A stretch of 64,000 nt of DNA from Leptobrachium leishanense (Eukaryota; Chordata; Amphibia; Anura; Megophryidae), in assembly GCA_009667805.1 (NCBI GenBank), contig CM019066.1, positions 116,984,190 to 117,048,189 on the forward strand, written 5' to 3'. Below the pieces are notes generated by a model that was not told the DNA's origin, made no database searches, and saw nothing but the letters and a program-made list of their open reading frames with translations. Positions within the stretch are counted from its first letter, which is position 1. Every line of letters starts with the position of its first letter. Both the position numbers and the translations under genes were made by a program. Shown here one piece after another: positions 10,910 through 22,194 of the stretch.

Positions 10910-11792
10910 TAGGTTGTTTTTGTTTGTGTATGCACAGCAAAAGAAAATGTTTAATTAACAGATACTCTATTCCAAATTTGTTAATTTATTGGATATTAAA
11001 AGCAGCAGCAGGCAATGTTTTGGGTGACCAGCAGCCTTTATCACACTTTTTAGACTACAAATAGAGGCAAATATCTAATAAATTGCCAAAGTTGGAATGG
11101 ATCACCCTTCCTGTCTGCTGGTATTGTGAGTGCATCAGGGTCATTGCTTGTTACATCTTCTGTGTACATAGTCATGCCATATTACCCTGGTCTGTTTGGC
11201 CACTACGCCTGCCTAATTTTGCATTGTGAGCTCCTCCAAACCTGTTTGTAACAATAAGTTTATTTCAATAGCTGACAAAAATGTATGATAAGATTTTACT
11301 GCTATGTATTTGTTCTGCTTTAGGTTTTCATGTACTTTTTATTGTTTATTTTTCTTTTCATTTCTGAATTATGCGATACCAATTACCAAGCATACCAATT
11401 GTGATTAGAAATAAATTCTTGCTTTCATTTGACATACTGTAAAAATCAAGAACCAAAATGTTGATAGGTCCTCATCTCTCACATAGAAAAACATGTGTCT
11501 TTGTATTCTGCTGTATTCTAAAATACATAGCAGACACAGAAAAAATAGATTTCTAACTGTACAAAATGATCCCTGAACTTCACATTATTTATGTTTCACT
11601 CCTTTTAGCTATATGTGAAATGTATGCTGACTAACTTGTTCTGTCAGTAGAATACAGAAATTGAAGCGTAAGAAGTAGAGCAAAGATATTGAGAATAACA
11701 CCTGCACCCACATTCTTATTAAGTGTCTTCCTATATACAACACTTGCATGGTCATTTACGTTTGCAACAAAGCAAAAAAGATGTAGGTCTGC
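10910..11792. other. no recognised feature
   Basis: AT-rich, no coding block or terminal repeat that I recognise. Possibly single-copy. Confidence 0.4.
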
Positions 11793-12265
11793 TATTTTAT
11801 TTTTATTATTATACTTTATTTCTATAGCGCCAGTATATTCTGCAGCGCAGATCAATGGGTACAATATTGACAGGGTCACAATACATTGAGACTGAACAAC
11901 ATTTTGACAAACCTGTACAGGAGGAAACAAGGGCCTTAGTCCTTTGAAAACTTACTATCTAGAAGGGTTGGAGGAGAAACCAGGAGGAGAGGATTGCAAG
12001 GTGAGAGTGATGGACTGGTTGGGGCAGTGAGGTGTATTAGTGAGCCGGGTGGTAGGTTTCCCTAAATAGGAATCTCTTAAGGGAGCGTTTGAAGGAGGGG
12101 AAGCTAAAGTCTGACAGTACGAGGGAGAGCAATCCAGAGGATGGGGTGCTACACGTAAGTAATCCTGCAGTCTATTGTGGGAAGATACGACGCTGGGTGA
12201 AGCTAGGCGCAGGTTACTGTTTGACCTTAGTGAGTGGGCTGGGATGTATTTGGTGATTAATCTGG
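11793..12265 (-). pseudogene. L2-like LINE, 3' terminal part (continues at 17521)
   Basis: On the minus strand this encodes ITKYIPAHSLRSNSNLRLAS, VVSSHNRLQDYLRVAP and SNAPLRDSYLGKPTTRLTN. This is a frameshifted version of the last 80 codons of the LINE family also seen at 21685-22096 (RITSSHDRLQDFSRAAPTLW). Its 3' UTR ends with TATAGAAATAAAGTATAATA at 11800-11820, the usual tail with AATAAA and short ATA repeats. The upstream half was pushed away by the hAT composite 12274-17512, and reading resumes at 17521. Confidence 0.88.
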
Positions 12266-12490
12266 ACAAGTAGCAGGGGCGAATCCAGAGACAAGTTTCG
12301 GGGGGGGCAGTCTACCAGTTTTGGCTAAGAGCTGGTTTTGGGTTCGCAGTGACAGGCAGAGATGCGCCTAATCTCAGGCTTTGCTTGTCACTCTCCCTAG
12401 AACATTGTCTCACAGGATCTGTCCTCATGTGGCTCAGGTGACACCTGACTGACACCACACAGCAATGCACTGCATGTGCTCTGTCACTTA

Positions 12491-13681
12491 TGTAGCGCTG
12501 TGTTTAAAAAGACTGTTCTGCTGCAAGTACCTATTTTTGGCCAACGGAGGGAGACAGAGACCATGGTAAAATTATGCTGGACAGACACAGAAGACATTGG
12601 GACTACGTTTCCTGGCATGCTTTGCGGTGAATACAGGAAGTGGGTGTGTAGGAAAGGAAAGGCATCAGCAGCCTTGTGGAAAGCATGCTCAGAGTGAGCT
12701 GGGAGCTGGAAGGAGAAAGAAGCAGGCAGGGCTGTTCAGGATTGTGACCAGGCCAGAGCGCAGGGGCTACCTCGCTGGGGCTGGGGGATTGGGACAGTGA
12801 CCCTGCAGAGATCTGTCTACATCAAGCTGTAAGGTCTGAGGACAGAGATAGCTGGGAGGACGCGCCAGGGAGTGATAGAGAGAGGATGCAGTGCTGCAGA
12901 GTGGAACAGTGACTAGGCCGGAGTGCAGGTGCGGCCTACCAGGATTCCAAGAGGGGTTACCCAGTCTTGTAAGAAGGAGACCCAGTGATCTACAGACATT
13001 ACCCAAGCTGCCATCAAGGAAGGCAGAGGATCCTTGAGTGAGGAGTACCGCAGGTCCATCGGATGGGAGAGCAGGCGGTAACTGGACAAGTCACGGTTGG
13101 AGCAGAAAGAGCCAGACAACGGATCCAGTAACCAGTATCCCAGCGAGGCATCGAGCGGATGGGTGAGAGACCTCCAAGGCCGGTTTATAAAGCAAGAAAG
13201 TACGCTGCTGTTTGTCTCTAAAACCCACAGGGCCCCAACTTGACTAGTCGAAGACATCACTTTAAATAATTCACTGGCCAGTTGAATAGTACCCGGGTAC
13301 CATAACACACACATACACTCACAGTTCGGGACTTAACCTGTTCGGGACTCACTCCCTAGTATCCGAAAAAGGGGCAAAGATTCGCATCTTATTTTGTTTT
13401 CCGCTGCGCGTTTCTCGTAATTACGAAGCATTGTACTTTTCTGTTCGGTCGCGCATTTTTCCTGAAATACGAAGCCTCGTATTTCTTTTCCGCTGCGCGT
13501 TTACCACATTACGAAATACTGTAGATATATCCAAAGACCGTGTTATTCTTTATTTGCCTTTTATTCAAGTAAACTATATAATATAAAAATCCACAACGGT
13601 GCTGGAGTATATTTATTCCCTAGTGCGGGGAGACTGACCCGAGGTTCATTTTCAGCGGCTCCTCCGGGAGTGAGCGCTACA
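12491..13681 (+). mobile_element. solo LTR (TGTAGCGCT..AGCGCTACA family), plus orientation
   Basis: TGTAGCGCTGTG at 12491 and GAGCGCTACA ending at 13681 give 5'-TG..CA-3' ends with a 9-bp inverted repeat. A 4-bp duplication CTTA flanks it (12487-12490 and 13682-13685). It shares CTGGCCAGTTGAA, GGTACCCGGGTA, repeated CCGCTGCGCGTTT and GAGGCTTCGTATTT-like blocks and the terminal CTCCTCCGGGAGTGAGCGC with the inverted copy at 17859-18953. No internal retroviral coding region is present. ORFs inside are not recognisable proteins. Confidence 0.85.
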
Positions 13682-14032
13682 CTTAAAATAAAGCACCACC
13701 AGCAATAACACAACACTGCCTGGATATATTGAGGAGTTTTTAAAAGGAGGAGCATTAGACAAAAAAAAAAAAAGCGGGAAAGGGGGATTTGGGGCCAAAA
13801 TTGGGATTGTGCCTCAAGAACAGGGATGTTAGGGAAATACGAGGCCAGGTACAAACCCATACACAGCTGCATACAGACACACACTCAAAAGACACATACA
13901 TAGCTTTATACTCCAGAGATACACACTGACTTGGACATAGAGTGTACAGGTTTACATTTTGAGTATCCAGGAAATAACCAGCAAATAGACTCATTGCTAG
14001 GAGTTTAATTGTTTTGTATCCATTATATTCCC
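13682..14032. other. interior of hAT composite, unassigned
   Basis: Contains an A13 run near 13760 and no recognised repeat end or gene. Confidence 0.4.
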
Positions 14033-14822
14033 GCACACCCTGAATATGTGGGGGAGCCCCTAAAAATACCTACACACCCTCAATATATGGATACAATATA
14101 GAAAAGACAGGCATACGAGATCAGTGAAAACTGATCAGTGGTGCAACCTTTTTTTATTTCTGCAATGGAGCAAACAAACACTTCAGGGTGACCTCCTTTC
14201 TCAATACTATATGCTCATTGCAGAAATAAAAGGGTTGCACCAGTGGACCAGTACTCACCAAGCTTGTGTGCCTTTATTATCTATATTGAATCTCTGTACA
14301 GCCATTGCCGACGTGATGAAAGGGAAAATACGCTGCTGGCATATACCAGGTAAACAAATCATTAAGTGAACTGGCTGGTGCCACTCCTGTAATGTTATTT
14401 TTACACACCCTGAATATATGGAGGAACCCCTAAAGAGACACCCACACACCCTGAATATATGGAGGAACCCCTAAAGAGACACCCACACACCCTGAATATA
14501 TGGAGGAACCCCTAAAGAGACACCCACACACCCTGAATATATGGAGGAACCCCTAACGAGACACCCGCACACCCTGAATATATGGAGGAACCCCTAAAGA
14601 GACACCCACACACCCTGAATATATGGAGGAACCCCTAATGAGACACCCGCACACCCTGAATATATGGAGGAACCCCTAAAGAGACACCCACACACCCTGA
14701 ATATATGGGGGAGCCCCTAAAGAGACACCCACACGCCCCTAAAGAGACACCCACACACCCTGAATATATGGGGGAGCCCCTAAAGAGACACCCGCACACC
14801 CTGAATATATGGAGGAGACCCT
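14033..14822 (+). repeat. 41-bp minisatellite (ACACCCTGAATATATGGAGG units)
   Basis: The unit period is 41 bp (TGAATATATG at 14411, 14452 and so on). About ten units lie in 14403-14822 and two earlier ones at 14033-14100. Units 14101-14402 are separated by an unrelated insert that itself contains the inverted pair GTGCAACCTTTTTTTATTTC (14142-14161) / GAAATAAAAGGGTTGCAC. Variants alternate GGAGGAACC and GGGGGAGCC. Confidence 0.92.
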
Positions 14823-14889
14823 AAAATGAGGGACATTAGGAAAGCGATGCACAACAGGCTTTTGTGTTCAGTGATAAGAATTTAACTAA

Positions 14890-15071
14890 CAGGGTTATTC
14901 AGAGAGCGGTGAAAAGCAGGAGAATGACTGGAGAATGGAAAATTCTAGGTCAAAATAGCCAAACCAGAAAAATTCTCCCATTTATCTCACTTTCCAAATC
15001 GGCTATTTTGACCTAGAATTTTCCATTCTCCAGTCATTCTCCTGCTTTTCACTGCTTTCTGAATAACCCTG
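14890..15071. mobile_element. 182-bp palindromic MITE
   Basis: CAGGGTTATTCAGAGAGCGG at the left is mirrored by TTTCTGAATAACCCTG at the right, and the whole element is one near-perfect hairpin. Flanking triplets are TAA and AAA, so a target duplication is not proven. The same sequence makes up the cluster at 3026-3960. The element at 43042-44751 shares the terminus. Confidence 0.85.
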
Positions 15072-15544
15072 AAAGTAATTGATGGGCAGCGTCACCAAAC
15101 GGTCTGTCTCATATCCAGTACAGCAGACTGCAGGCTTCACAGATCATGAAGAAAGTTTAGTAATAAATTAAAACCTTGACTATAAAGCTGACAGTCTGCT
15201 CGTACTGAGCAGGAGACAAATGCCATGGGGTGTTACTATACTGTGGTGTTGTACAGATCATCAATTAAATAATCCGATGATAGTTCAGGTGTTGCAGTGG
15301 CTGAAAGTGTAGGATATTCACAGTGGATAATATATTATATATATATGACACAGAAGTGCTGCTATGCTGAGCTTTGTCTCATATATATATATATATTTGT
15401 AAAATTAACTACATATAAAAATCATTCTAAATAAAGATAAATATTAAAATAATATATTGGAATTACATATTCAAACATTAATAAAATAATTATATTAAAA
15501 TTTTATGTTATTTAAAATATGCATGTTGCCCCTTCTCATGCTTG
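15072..15544. other. interior of hAT composite, AT-rich
   Basis: Contains short TA microsatellites (15331-15349, 15380-15396). No gene seen. Confidence 0.4.
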
Positions 15545-15865
15545 CATTTTTTGGAGAGAGGAGTTACATCCCAAGGGGCCAAGTGGGAACAGAGTTGTCA
15601 GTTCTGCATGGAGGGGTGGGGGTTAAATACTAAGGAGTCCAGTGGGAACAATTTCCATCTCTGTAGAGAGGAGAGAATTGGGGAGGGGGTTAAATCCTTC
15701 CAGCTCTGCAGGGAGGGAAAGGGGTTAAATACTTTCATTTTTGTAGGGACAGGAGAATTGAGGAGAAGGATAACTCCATCCCTGCAGAGCTGGAATGCAT
15801 TAACTCCTTCCATTTCTGTGGGGAGGGGGTTAAATCCCCCTAGCTCTGCAAGGAAAAAAAGAGGG
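15545..15865 (+). repeat. purine-rich minisatellite, left part
   Basis: Irregular units of 40-50 bp of the form GGGTTAAATNCTTCCAGCTCTGCAGGGAGGG. The same array resumes at 17092-17240, so the TTAA MITE inserted into a TTAA inside one unit. ORFs across both strands are repeat translations. Confidence 0.85.
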
Positions 15866-15869
15866 TTAA

Positions 15870-17087
15870 CCACTTGAATGCTAAGGACGCGCTCAGCGCG
15901 TCCTCAGCATTCCCGCTGGTGTGCTGAGGACGCGCTGAGCGCGTCCTCACATTGGGGTCAGCGTTCGGCCGGGTTCCGGCCGATCGCTGGCCCCTCCGGT
16001 GCGGGCTGACATCCTGGATGTCAGCCGCGCATCCGGACCAGCAGCCGCCAGCATTAGGTGTCATCGCGGGGGCGCGATGACACCTAATTCAGGCGCCCCC
16101 CGCATGTGCGTAGGAGGCGCCTGAAAGGGAGGGGGGAGGTCCTTCGGACCTCTCTCCCTCCCGATCGGCGGCGCACAGGGGATTAACCCAGGCATCATTT
16201 GGAAGGGCACAGCCTGCCCTTCCAAATGATGCCTGGCATTAACCCCTGGGGAGCTGGATCGCGAATCGGCGCTGAAAAGCGCCGGTTCGTGATCCTTTCC
16301 CGGAGCTGGCCGACATCTTGGATGTCGGCCAAGCCTCCGGGAACTCCCCCAGAGGACTGGCGTCATCGTGCGTAGCACGATGACGCCAGTCCTAGACTTA
16401 ACCCCTAACTGCCACCAACTGTGGAGATAGGGAGTTCCAATGAACTCCCTATCTCCCGATCCGTGGCAGTTAGGGGTTAAATTTTGGTATCGTTGGATCG
16501 GCCAGAGCATGGCCGTTCCAACGATACCAAACACTACAGTGAAAAATTTTGTAAAAAAAAAAAAAAAAAAGAAAAATAAAAAAAATTTGAAAAAAAAAAA
16601 AATTAAACACTTTTTTTTATTTTTTTGGGTTTGTTAATGCAGCAATATTGTTCCCATTTCAATTATAATGTGAACAATGATGCTGCACTAACGATTTTTG
16701 TATGCGGTGCGTTTGTTAAAAATAGTGTCATTTTCCCCAAAAAAATGTAACGAGACCCCATCTCTAATTTTTTTAACAAGCGCACCCCATACAAAATATA
16801 ACCGCAATTGCTCGCATGTTAAAATGTGGAAAAAAACACTTTACACATTGTAAATTATTGAAAATACATATTTTATTGCATTTTTTGTTATAATATACAG
16901 ACATGACATAACGTATACATATAATAATGACATATTATGAATTTACCGAGTCTGACGGAAAGAACGATATATAATATGTCTGGGTCATATACTAAAATAA
17001 GCCTTCAAAACACGTTTAAACATGATGCGCAAAACAGGTAAAAATGACCTCAGCATAGGGGCGGGAAAAGCCTCAGCAGCGAAAGGG
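15870..17087. mobile_element. full-length TTAA hairpin MITE (piggyBac-like), second complete copy
   Basis: TTAA at 15866-15869 and 17088-17091. Ends CCACTTGAATGCTAAGG and CCTCAGCAGCGAAAGGG. The interior is colinear, in reverse, with 7798-9033: CGCGCTGAGCGCG, two GACATC-GATGTC hairpins, the AACTCCCTATCTCC hairpin (16425-16460), an A-rich run, and AATATACAGACATGAC. The host minisatellite is restored when one TTAA is removed. Confidence 0.9.
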
Positions 17088-17091
17088 TTAA

Positions 17092-17240
17092 ATTCTCCAG
17101 AGAGGGTTAAATCACCTCAGCTTTGCAGAGGGGGGAGGGAGTCACATCTTCCCATTGATGCATGGATGGTGTTAAATACTCTCCGTTCTGCATGGATGGG
17201 GGGGGATTGGGTTAAAACTTCCCAGCTCTACAGGGAGGGA
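17092..17240 (+). repeat. purine-rich minisatellite, right part
   Basis: Continuation of the array at 15545-15865 after the TTAA MITE. It contains GAGAGGGTTAAATCACCTC and CCCAGCTCTACAGGGAGGGA units. Confidence 0.8.
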
Positions 17241-17520
17241 GGAATGTGACAGCTGGCTGCCATCATACACTCACCAGACACCAGATCACTCAGCTGCTGG
17301 GCCGCAGTGTCTCTCGTCTCCTTCCTTCACACACACAGAGCAGGCTGTAGGTGGGCGGAGACTCTCTCACTGCTACACGCAAGCAGGGGAAGGCAGGTAA
17401 AGTGTTGTGATTTTTGCCGCCAGAGAAGCTCTGCTTGCTCAGATCGTCAGCCTGGTAACTGCACTGCTCGGGGGGGGGCAATTGCCCCGTTGCCCCCCTG
17501 GATCCGCCCCTGACAAGTAG

Positions 17521-17858
17521 TGGGTAGTTGAGTTAGTGAGAGCTTGAAGGTCAGGGTGAGGATTTTGAATTTAATTCTACAGTGGATGGGGAGCCAGTGA
17601 AGGGACTCGCAGAGAGGAGCGACAGAGACAGAGCGACAGGTGGGGTGGATGAGCCTGGCAGAGGCATTCAGAATGGATTGTAGAGGGGAGAGGTGCAAAA
17701 GAGGGAGGCCAGCTAGAAGATTATTACAATAGTCAAGTCGGGAGATTACAATTGTGTGGATGAATTGCTTTGTGGTGTCAGCGGTAAGAGATGGCCGAAT
17801 TCTGGAAATATAGCGGCACGGCAGGAGGAGGAAAGAGACTGAATGTGCTGGATGAAGG
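17521..17858 (-). pseudogene. L2-like LINE, middle part (continues at 12265 and 18954)
   Basis: Minus-strand translation gives SRLDYCNNLLAG, LHLSPLQSILNASARLIHPT, ESLHWLPIHCRIKFKILTLT and FKLSLTQLPTT, the conserved post-RT region of L2-like ORF2. It joins 11793-12265 when the hAT composite and one ACAAGTAG are removed, and joins 18954 onward when the solo LTR and one AAGG are removed. Confidence 0.9.
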
Positions 17859-18953
17859 TGTAGCGCTCACTCCCGGAGGAGCCGCTGAAAATGAACCACG
17901 GGTCAGTCTCCCCGCACTAGGGAATAAATATACTCCAACACAGTTGTGAGTTTTTATCATTTAAATAGTTTACTAAAATCTTGAGCAGAGGTTGAAGCAC
18001 GATATTCACAAGTATGATTACAATATTTTCGTATTACGGTAAAACGCGCAACGGAAAAGAAACGAAACACGAGGCTTCGTATTTCGGAAAATAAAATATT
18101 CGCGACCAAACATAAAAGAATGCAATTTCCCGATAGTTCAGAAAAAGGGACCCGTAGCGAAAACCCCAAACATACAATCCCCTTCGTATTACGGCAAACG
18201 CGCAGCGGAAAAAGAGAAAAATGTATTCGGAACGTATCTTTGTCTTTAACCCCCGTTCCGATTCGTAAAAGGAAATGAGTCCTGTACAAGTTAAGTTCCA
18301 GAATGTAAGAAGCGTATCTGTGTGTGTATGGTACCCGGGTAATGTTCAACTGGCCAGTGAATTTATTAAAGGAAAGTCTTCGACTAGTCAGTTGGGGCCC
18401 TGTAAACTTTAAAGAGAAACAGCAGAGCGTCCTTTAATCATACAACAGCCTTGGAGGCCTCTCACCCATCCGATGACTGCTTTAGGCTCCGCTGACCCAG
18501 GACGTCTCTCCACCCGATTTTGACTGGGGATACTAGCGCCCCGATCCGTTGTCTGACTCCATACAGCTTATCCAGCTCACCGCCTGCTCTCCGTTCGATT
18601 CCTCCGGTCTGCAGCAATGCCTGGATTCCGGCGGGTCTTCTTCTCCTCAGCTGGGGTGATCCTCTCTGCAGCAACAGGTCTCTCTTGGTCTCTCTGGGCT
18701 CTCTCTGGGTCTCTGGCATAGGCCCTCTGGTGATCTCATACAATGCGTCTCCTCTCTTCCCTTCCTTGGTGCGCTCTGGAACCTTCCCCACGAGGCAGAG
18801 GATGTAAGGGTCCAGTCCCCACCCACTTCCTGTCCTCCTGCAAAGCATGCCGGGCACTGTAGTCCCAATATCCAGTATCTCTGATCGCGATAGTCTCCAT
18901 CTTGTGGCCAAAAATAGGTACTGCCACAGCAAGATCTTTAGCACAGCGCTACA
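17859..18953 (-). mobile_element. solo LTR (TGTAGCGCT family), minus orientation
   Basis: Ends TGTAGCGCTCAC and CACAGCGCTACA, with exact 4-bp duplication AAGG (17855-17858 and 18954-18957). It is the inverted counterpart of the LTR at 12491-13681: it shares GGTACCCGGGTA (18331-18342), AACTGGCCAGTGAA and the TCCCGGAGGAGCCGC end, in reverse. It is about 96 bp shorter. ORFs in it do not resemble retroviral proteins. Confidence 0.88.
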
Positions 18954-19350
18954 AAGGAAAGAGCCGAGTCAAGTGTAACTTCAAGACAGCTAACCTGGCT
19001 TGATGGGGAAATAGTGATACCATCGACCATGATACAGAAGTCAGGAGGTGAGGTAGGCATTAGAGGAGGAATTAGTAGGAGCTCAGTCTTCGACTAGTTA
19101 ATCTTTAGGTGCAAGAGGCCATCCAGGAGGAGATGCCACATAAACAGTTGCTGACTTTGGAAAGGACATTAGGCGAGAGATCGGGGTGGAGAGGTAGATT
19201 TGAGTATCCTCAGCATAGAGGTGGTAATTAAAGCCAAAGCTGTTAATGATTTTGCCCAAAGAGGAGGTCTAGATAGAGAAGAGCAGAGGACATAGGACAG
19301 AGCCTTGAGTACACCAACCTATAGAGGCATTGAAGAGGGAGAGTTACCAG
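18954..19350 (-). pseudogene. L2-like LINE, reverse transcriptase catalytic region
   Basis: The minus strand encodes a degraded [38 protein letters not shown] block, then SKTELLLIPP. In other LINEs the catalytic box is YADDTQIY, so one Asp is replaced by Glu here, along with stops. This is the most 5' part of the LINE in the window, so it was 5'-truncated at about 19350. Confidence 0.8.
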
Positions 19351-19359
19351 CAAATGACA

Positions 19360-19635
19360 CAGAGAAAGACCCCTCCTTTCAGGTGATCTTTCGGCTTTGC
19401 CAGGGGGCCGCCTGAAAATTACATCATCGTGCCTGACGCAATGACGTCATTGCGTGGTTAGGGCTCTTAAAAGCAGAATCTGACTTCCATGAAGTCAGAT
19501 AGCCGCGGGACCATGGAGGAGTGAGTTGAGTATGCGTAGGAGAGCCAGCATAGCAGAAGACGTGTGGGGAACGTCCTCTGCATATAGTGGGAGAATCCCA
19601 TGACGTTCCCCACACGTCTGCCACAGTGAAGGGGG
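19360..19635. mobile_element. truncated TTAA-target hairpin element
   Basis: Inverted AGACGTGTGGGGAACGTC (19558-19575) and GACGTTCCCCACACGTCT (19602-19619), the pair GCAATGACGTCATTGCG at 19439-19455 and the end CAGTGAAGGGGG followed by TTAA (19636-19639) are typical of the TTAA hairpin MITEs here. The left end is absent. Confidence 0.65.
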
Positions 19636-19639
19636 TTAA

Positions 19640-20613
19640 ACACCAAACGGTTAGTTGTCTCTAATAGGGTTAAGAAAATTTCACTTTAACAGATGTTAAG
19701 AACACAAATCAGATCCTTTGCAGATGATAGGCTAATGCACCTTTAGTATAAACAAATCTTTCTGGAATTCACAAGCAAAATGATATAAAATGTTACGTGT
19801 CTGTAGTCTAGTCTTATATGTTTTCCATGTCAGTCACCCAGAGTCCAAGGACTGGGCATATTTAAGCATTAAAACCAAAAACAAGAATAAGCTTCTCAGT
19901 TTGTTACTTTATTTACCCATATTTCCTCTGTGGGTTAACGGAGGGATGAACTCTATGTGTTGGGCGAGGGAGCATTCCTGAAGAGAACATGGTGTACGTG
20001 AAAAACTAACTTGACCTATGTCCCATAGACAGGTATTTGAGAGCGTCTTAAACACTGTGGCATGACAGGACTCTATTTATGTGAAACCTTCATCAGCATG
20101 TGTTTACAAGTGTGGGTGGAATCTGTGGATTTTTAAAGAACACATATTTACTTTGTTGATTCTGGCCTCTTTCCAAGCTTTTGTCCAGGACATTGTGATG
20201 AATAATACTCAAAGATAAGGGTAATTTAAGATATATTTTATTTTAAGAGTAAGAGTGACTCGTATTGTGTACATGGAGACCAGTAATACGTGTATAGCCA
20301 GTACACATGCATGAATTTATTTTCTAGAATGTAGCAAGGTAACTAAAGTTGAACCAAAGCTCTGTTATGTAATTCTAGTTATGTTCTGTGACAGTTTTAG
20401 CTATTGTTTTTTTTCCATTGCAGGTTGTTTGTAACAGAAATGAATGTCTCACATTTCAAAATATTGACTAAATGCATAGTATGTACACTATTCATATATG
20501 TGTGTAGCAGGGTACAACAGGTATAGTAGTCCTAATCTGTGTTCCCTCAGCAGCAAGGGGTTACATTTCAGGTGGCTATCAGAGCTGTAATTAGGAAACT
20601 GTATTGACTATAC
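19640..20613. other. no recognised feature
   Basis: AT-rich, few repeats. No open frame with similarity to a protein that I know. Confidence 0.4.
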
Positions 20614-20751
20614 CAGGCATGTCCAAACTCCGGACCCCCAGATGTTCCTGAACTACAACTCCCAGAAATCTCTGACTGCATTTGATGGATGGAGAAGCAT
20701 AGGAGTTGTAGTTCGTGGACATCTGGGGGGAGCAGAGTTTGGACATCCCTG
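20614..20751. mobile_element. short hAT MITE (CAGGCATGTCCAAACTCC)
   Basis: Ends CAGGCATGTCCAAACTCCGG and AGAGTTTGGACATCCCTG, with internal AACTACAACTCCCAG and its inverse. This matches the common vertebrate hAT MITE type whose consensus starts CAGGGGTGTCCAA. Flanks GACTATAC and ACCTATGC are only partly alike, so the duplication is decayed. Confidence 0.75.
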
Positions 20752-21040
20752 ACCTATGCAAAGGATGATCCATTCTCTTCCTGTGAGGAACAAGGTGTAG
20801 GACAATCATTGAGATCATATGAACCTGAGTACCAAGAAGGAATTTGGAAATGCTTTGTTTTGTCATGACATTTTGATACGCTGGATACATCTCCCACAGC
20901 TGGAGGCAGTGCTGCAAGACCAATTCACAGAGGTAGAAATGTGGATCAAAGATAACAAACGTTTTCTAAATACTGACAAAACTGTTACGATGCTCTTTGG
21001 TACAGCACCTAAACTACACAAAATGCAATCGGCCCATCTA

Positions 21041-22194
21041 GGGCCCCTATTACATTCCTCGCGCATTTGGTTTTGCGTGAGCAAATGCGCATTTGCGCGA
21101 GGGGCAAAACCCTTTGCGCTGAACGTCGTATTACAACGTGGGTGCAAACCATGTGCGTTATCGTTTAACGCGGATGGTCCTGCGCGAGCGTGATGAACTG
21201 TGCGCGACCTATACTTAACATTGTGAGCGCAAATTCGGTCGTGCGCTTGTATGCGTATGGTATTACATCGATGCGCATTTTTTTACGAACGACGTTTGCA
21301 CGCATAATTTTAATGTCTTTGAAAACCTGGTGGTAACTGCAAATCGAAACGTTCTGGCCGAAACGAAAAACACCAGCACCAAAAAATAATACAGCACAGT
21401 ACAGTTACACATTCTACACATACCCTAACAATAAAATTGTGAATTTGTGCGTGTTTTTTTTATTGCTGCAGCATGTATATTCAGATTTACTTTGACAGCC
21501 GCAAAAACTTTAGTAAATCAATTAAGGTTCTTAATTCTGATTGTCTGAATCCCGCGAAAAAAACAATCCGCACACTGATTTACGTGCGCTACGTTACTGT
21601 GCACGTATTACACTTCGTTTTGCGCGTCGTTTTTACGAACGTTATTTTTGGACGGATGAGAAAATGCGTTTGGATCGTAATACCTAAGGTCAAACAGTGA
21701 CCTGCGCCTAGCTTCTCACCGCATCACCTCTTCCCATGATAGACTGCAGGATTTCTCACGCGCAGCCCCCACTCTCTGGAACGCTCTCCCTCGTACTGTC
21801 AGACTTTCCCCTAACTTCTCTTCCTTCAAACGCTCCCTTAAAACGTTCCTATTTAGGGAAGCCTACCACCCAACTCACTGACGCAATCATCAATCACTCT
21901 CACCTTACAGTCCTCTCCTCCTGTTTCCAACCCTAACCCTCCCAGATTGTGAGTTCCTACGGGAATAGGGCCCTCATCTCCTCCTGTACTGTTTGTCAAA
22001 TGTTGTTCAATGTATTGTAACCCTGTCTATACTGTGCTTATTGTACAGCGCTGCAGAATATGCTGGCGCTTTATAAATAAAGAATAATAATAATAATAAT
22101 ACCACCGTTAATTTTCACGCGATAATGCTGGACGATGCGCGCAAATAAAATTTGCACTGCGCGAACGAAATTGCGCAAAGAATGTAATAGGGGC
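21041..22194. mobile_element. TIR element GGGCCCCTATTACATTC
   Basis: Left GGGCCCCTATTACATTC and right GAATGTAATAGGGGC are inverted. CTA flanks both sides (21038-21040 and 22195-22197), and the LINE reading frame is restored when one copy is removed. TA is an alternative target. The interior is rich in GCGCA/TGCGC words with CpG. An L2 tail inserted at 21685-22096. Superfamily unassigned. Confidence 0.82.
21685..22096 (+). mobile_element. 5'-truncated L2-like LINE tail
   Basis: Encodes RLQDFSRAAPTLW-like (frameshifted) and SSFKRSLKTFLFREAYHPTH, then a 3' UTR with ATTGTACAGCGCTGCAGAAT, GGCGCTTTATAAATAAAG and an (AAT)n end at 22081-22100. A 7-bp repeat TAATACC (21678-21684 and 22097-22103) flanks it, although the AAT-rich tail makes the right edge ambiguous. 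Same family as 11793-19350. Confidence 0.88.

Larger units (their letters stand above)
12274..17512. mobile_element. hAT element with CAGGGGCGGATCCAG ends, enlarged by nested insertions
   Basis: Left end CAGGGGCGAATCCAGAG and right end CTGGATCCGCCCCTG form the terminal inverted repeat. The 8-bp target duplication ACAAGTAG is exact at 12266-12273 and 17513-17520, and the interrupted LINE reads across it. Inside lie a solo LTR (12491-13681), a 41-bp minisatellite (14033-14822), a palindromic MITE (14890-15071), a second minisatellite (15545-17240) and a TTAA MITE (15870-17087). No transposase is present, so it was moved in trans. Confidence 0.93.

Noticed and set aside
12913..13314. 133-codon minus-strand ORF and neighbours inside the solo LTR
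   Set aside because: Lies in an LTR whose second copy does not keep the frame. No retroviral or host domain is recognisable.
14403..14822. Evenly spaced repeats that might be read as a CRISPR array
   Set aside because: Units are contiguous 41-bp tandem repeats without unique spacers, in a vertebrate-type genome. The arrays at 10066, 24770, 29631, 38339, 48455 and 59610 were rejected for the same reason.
21938..21956. CCAACCCTAACCCTCCC as telomeric repeat
   Set aside because: Fewer than three units, and it lies in the 3' UTR of an L2-like LINE tail.
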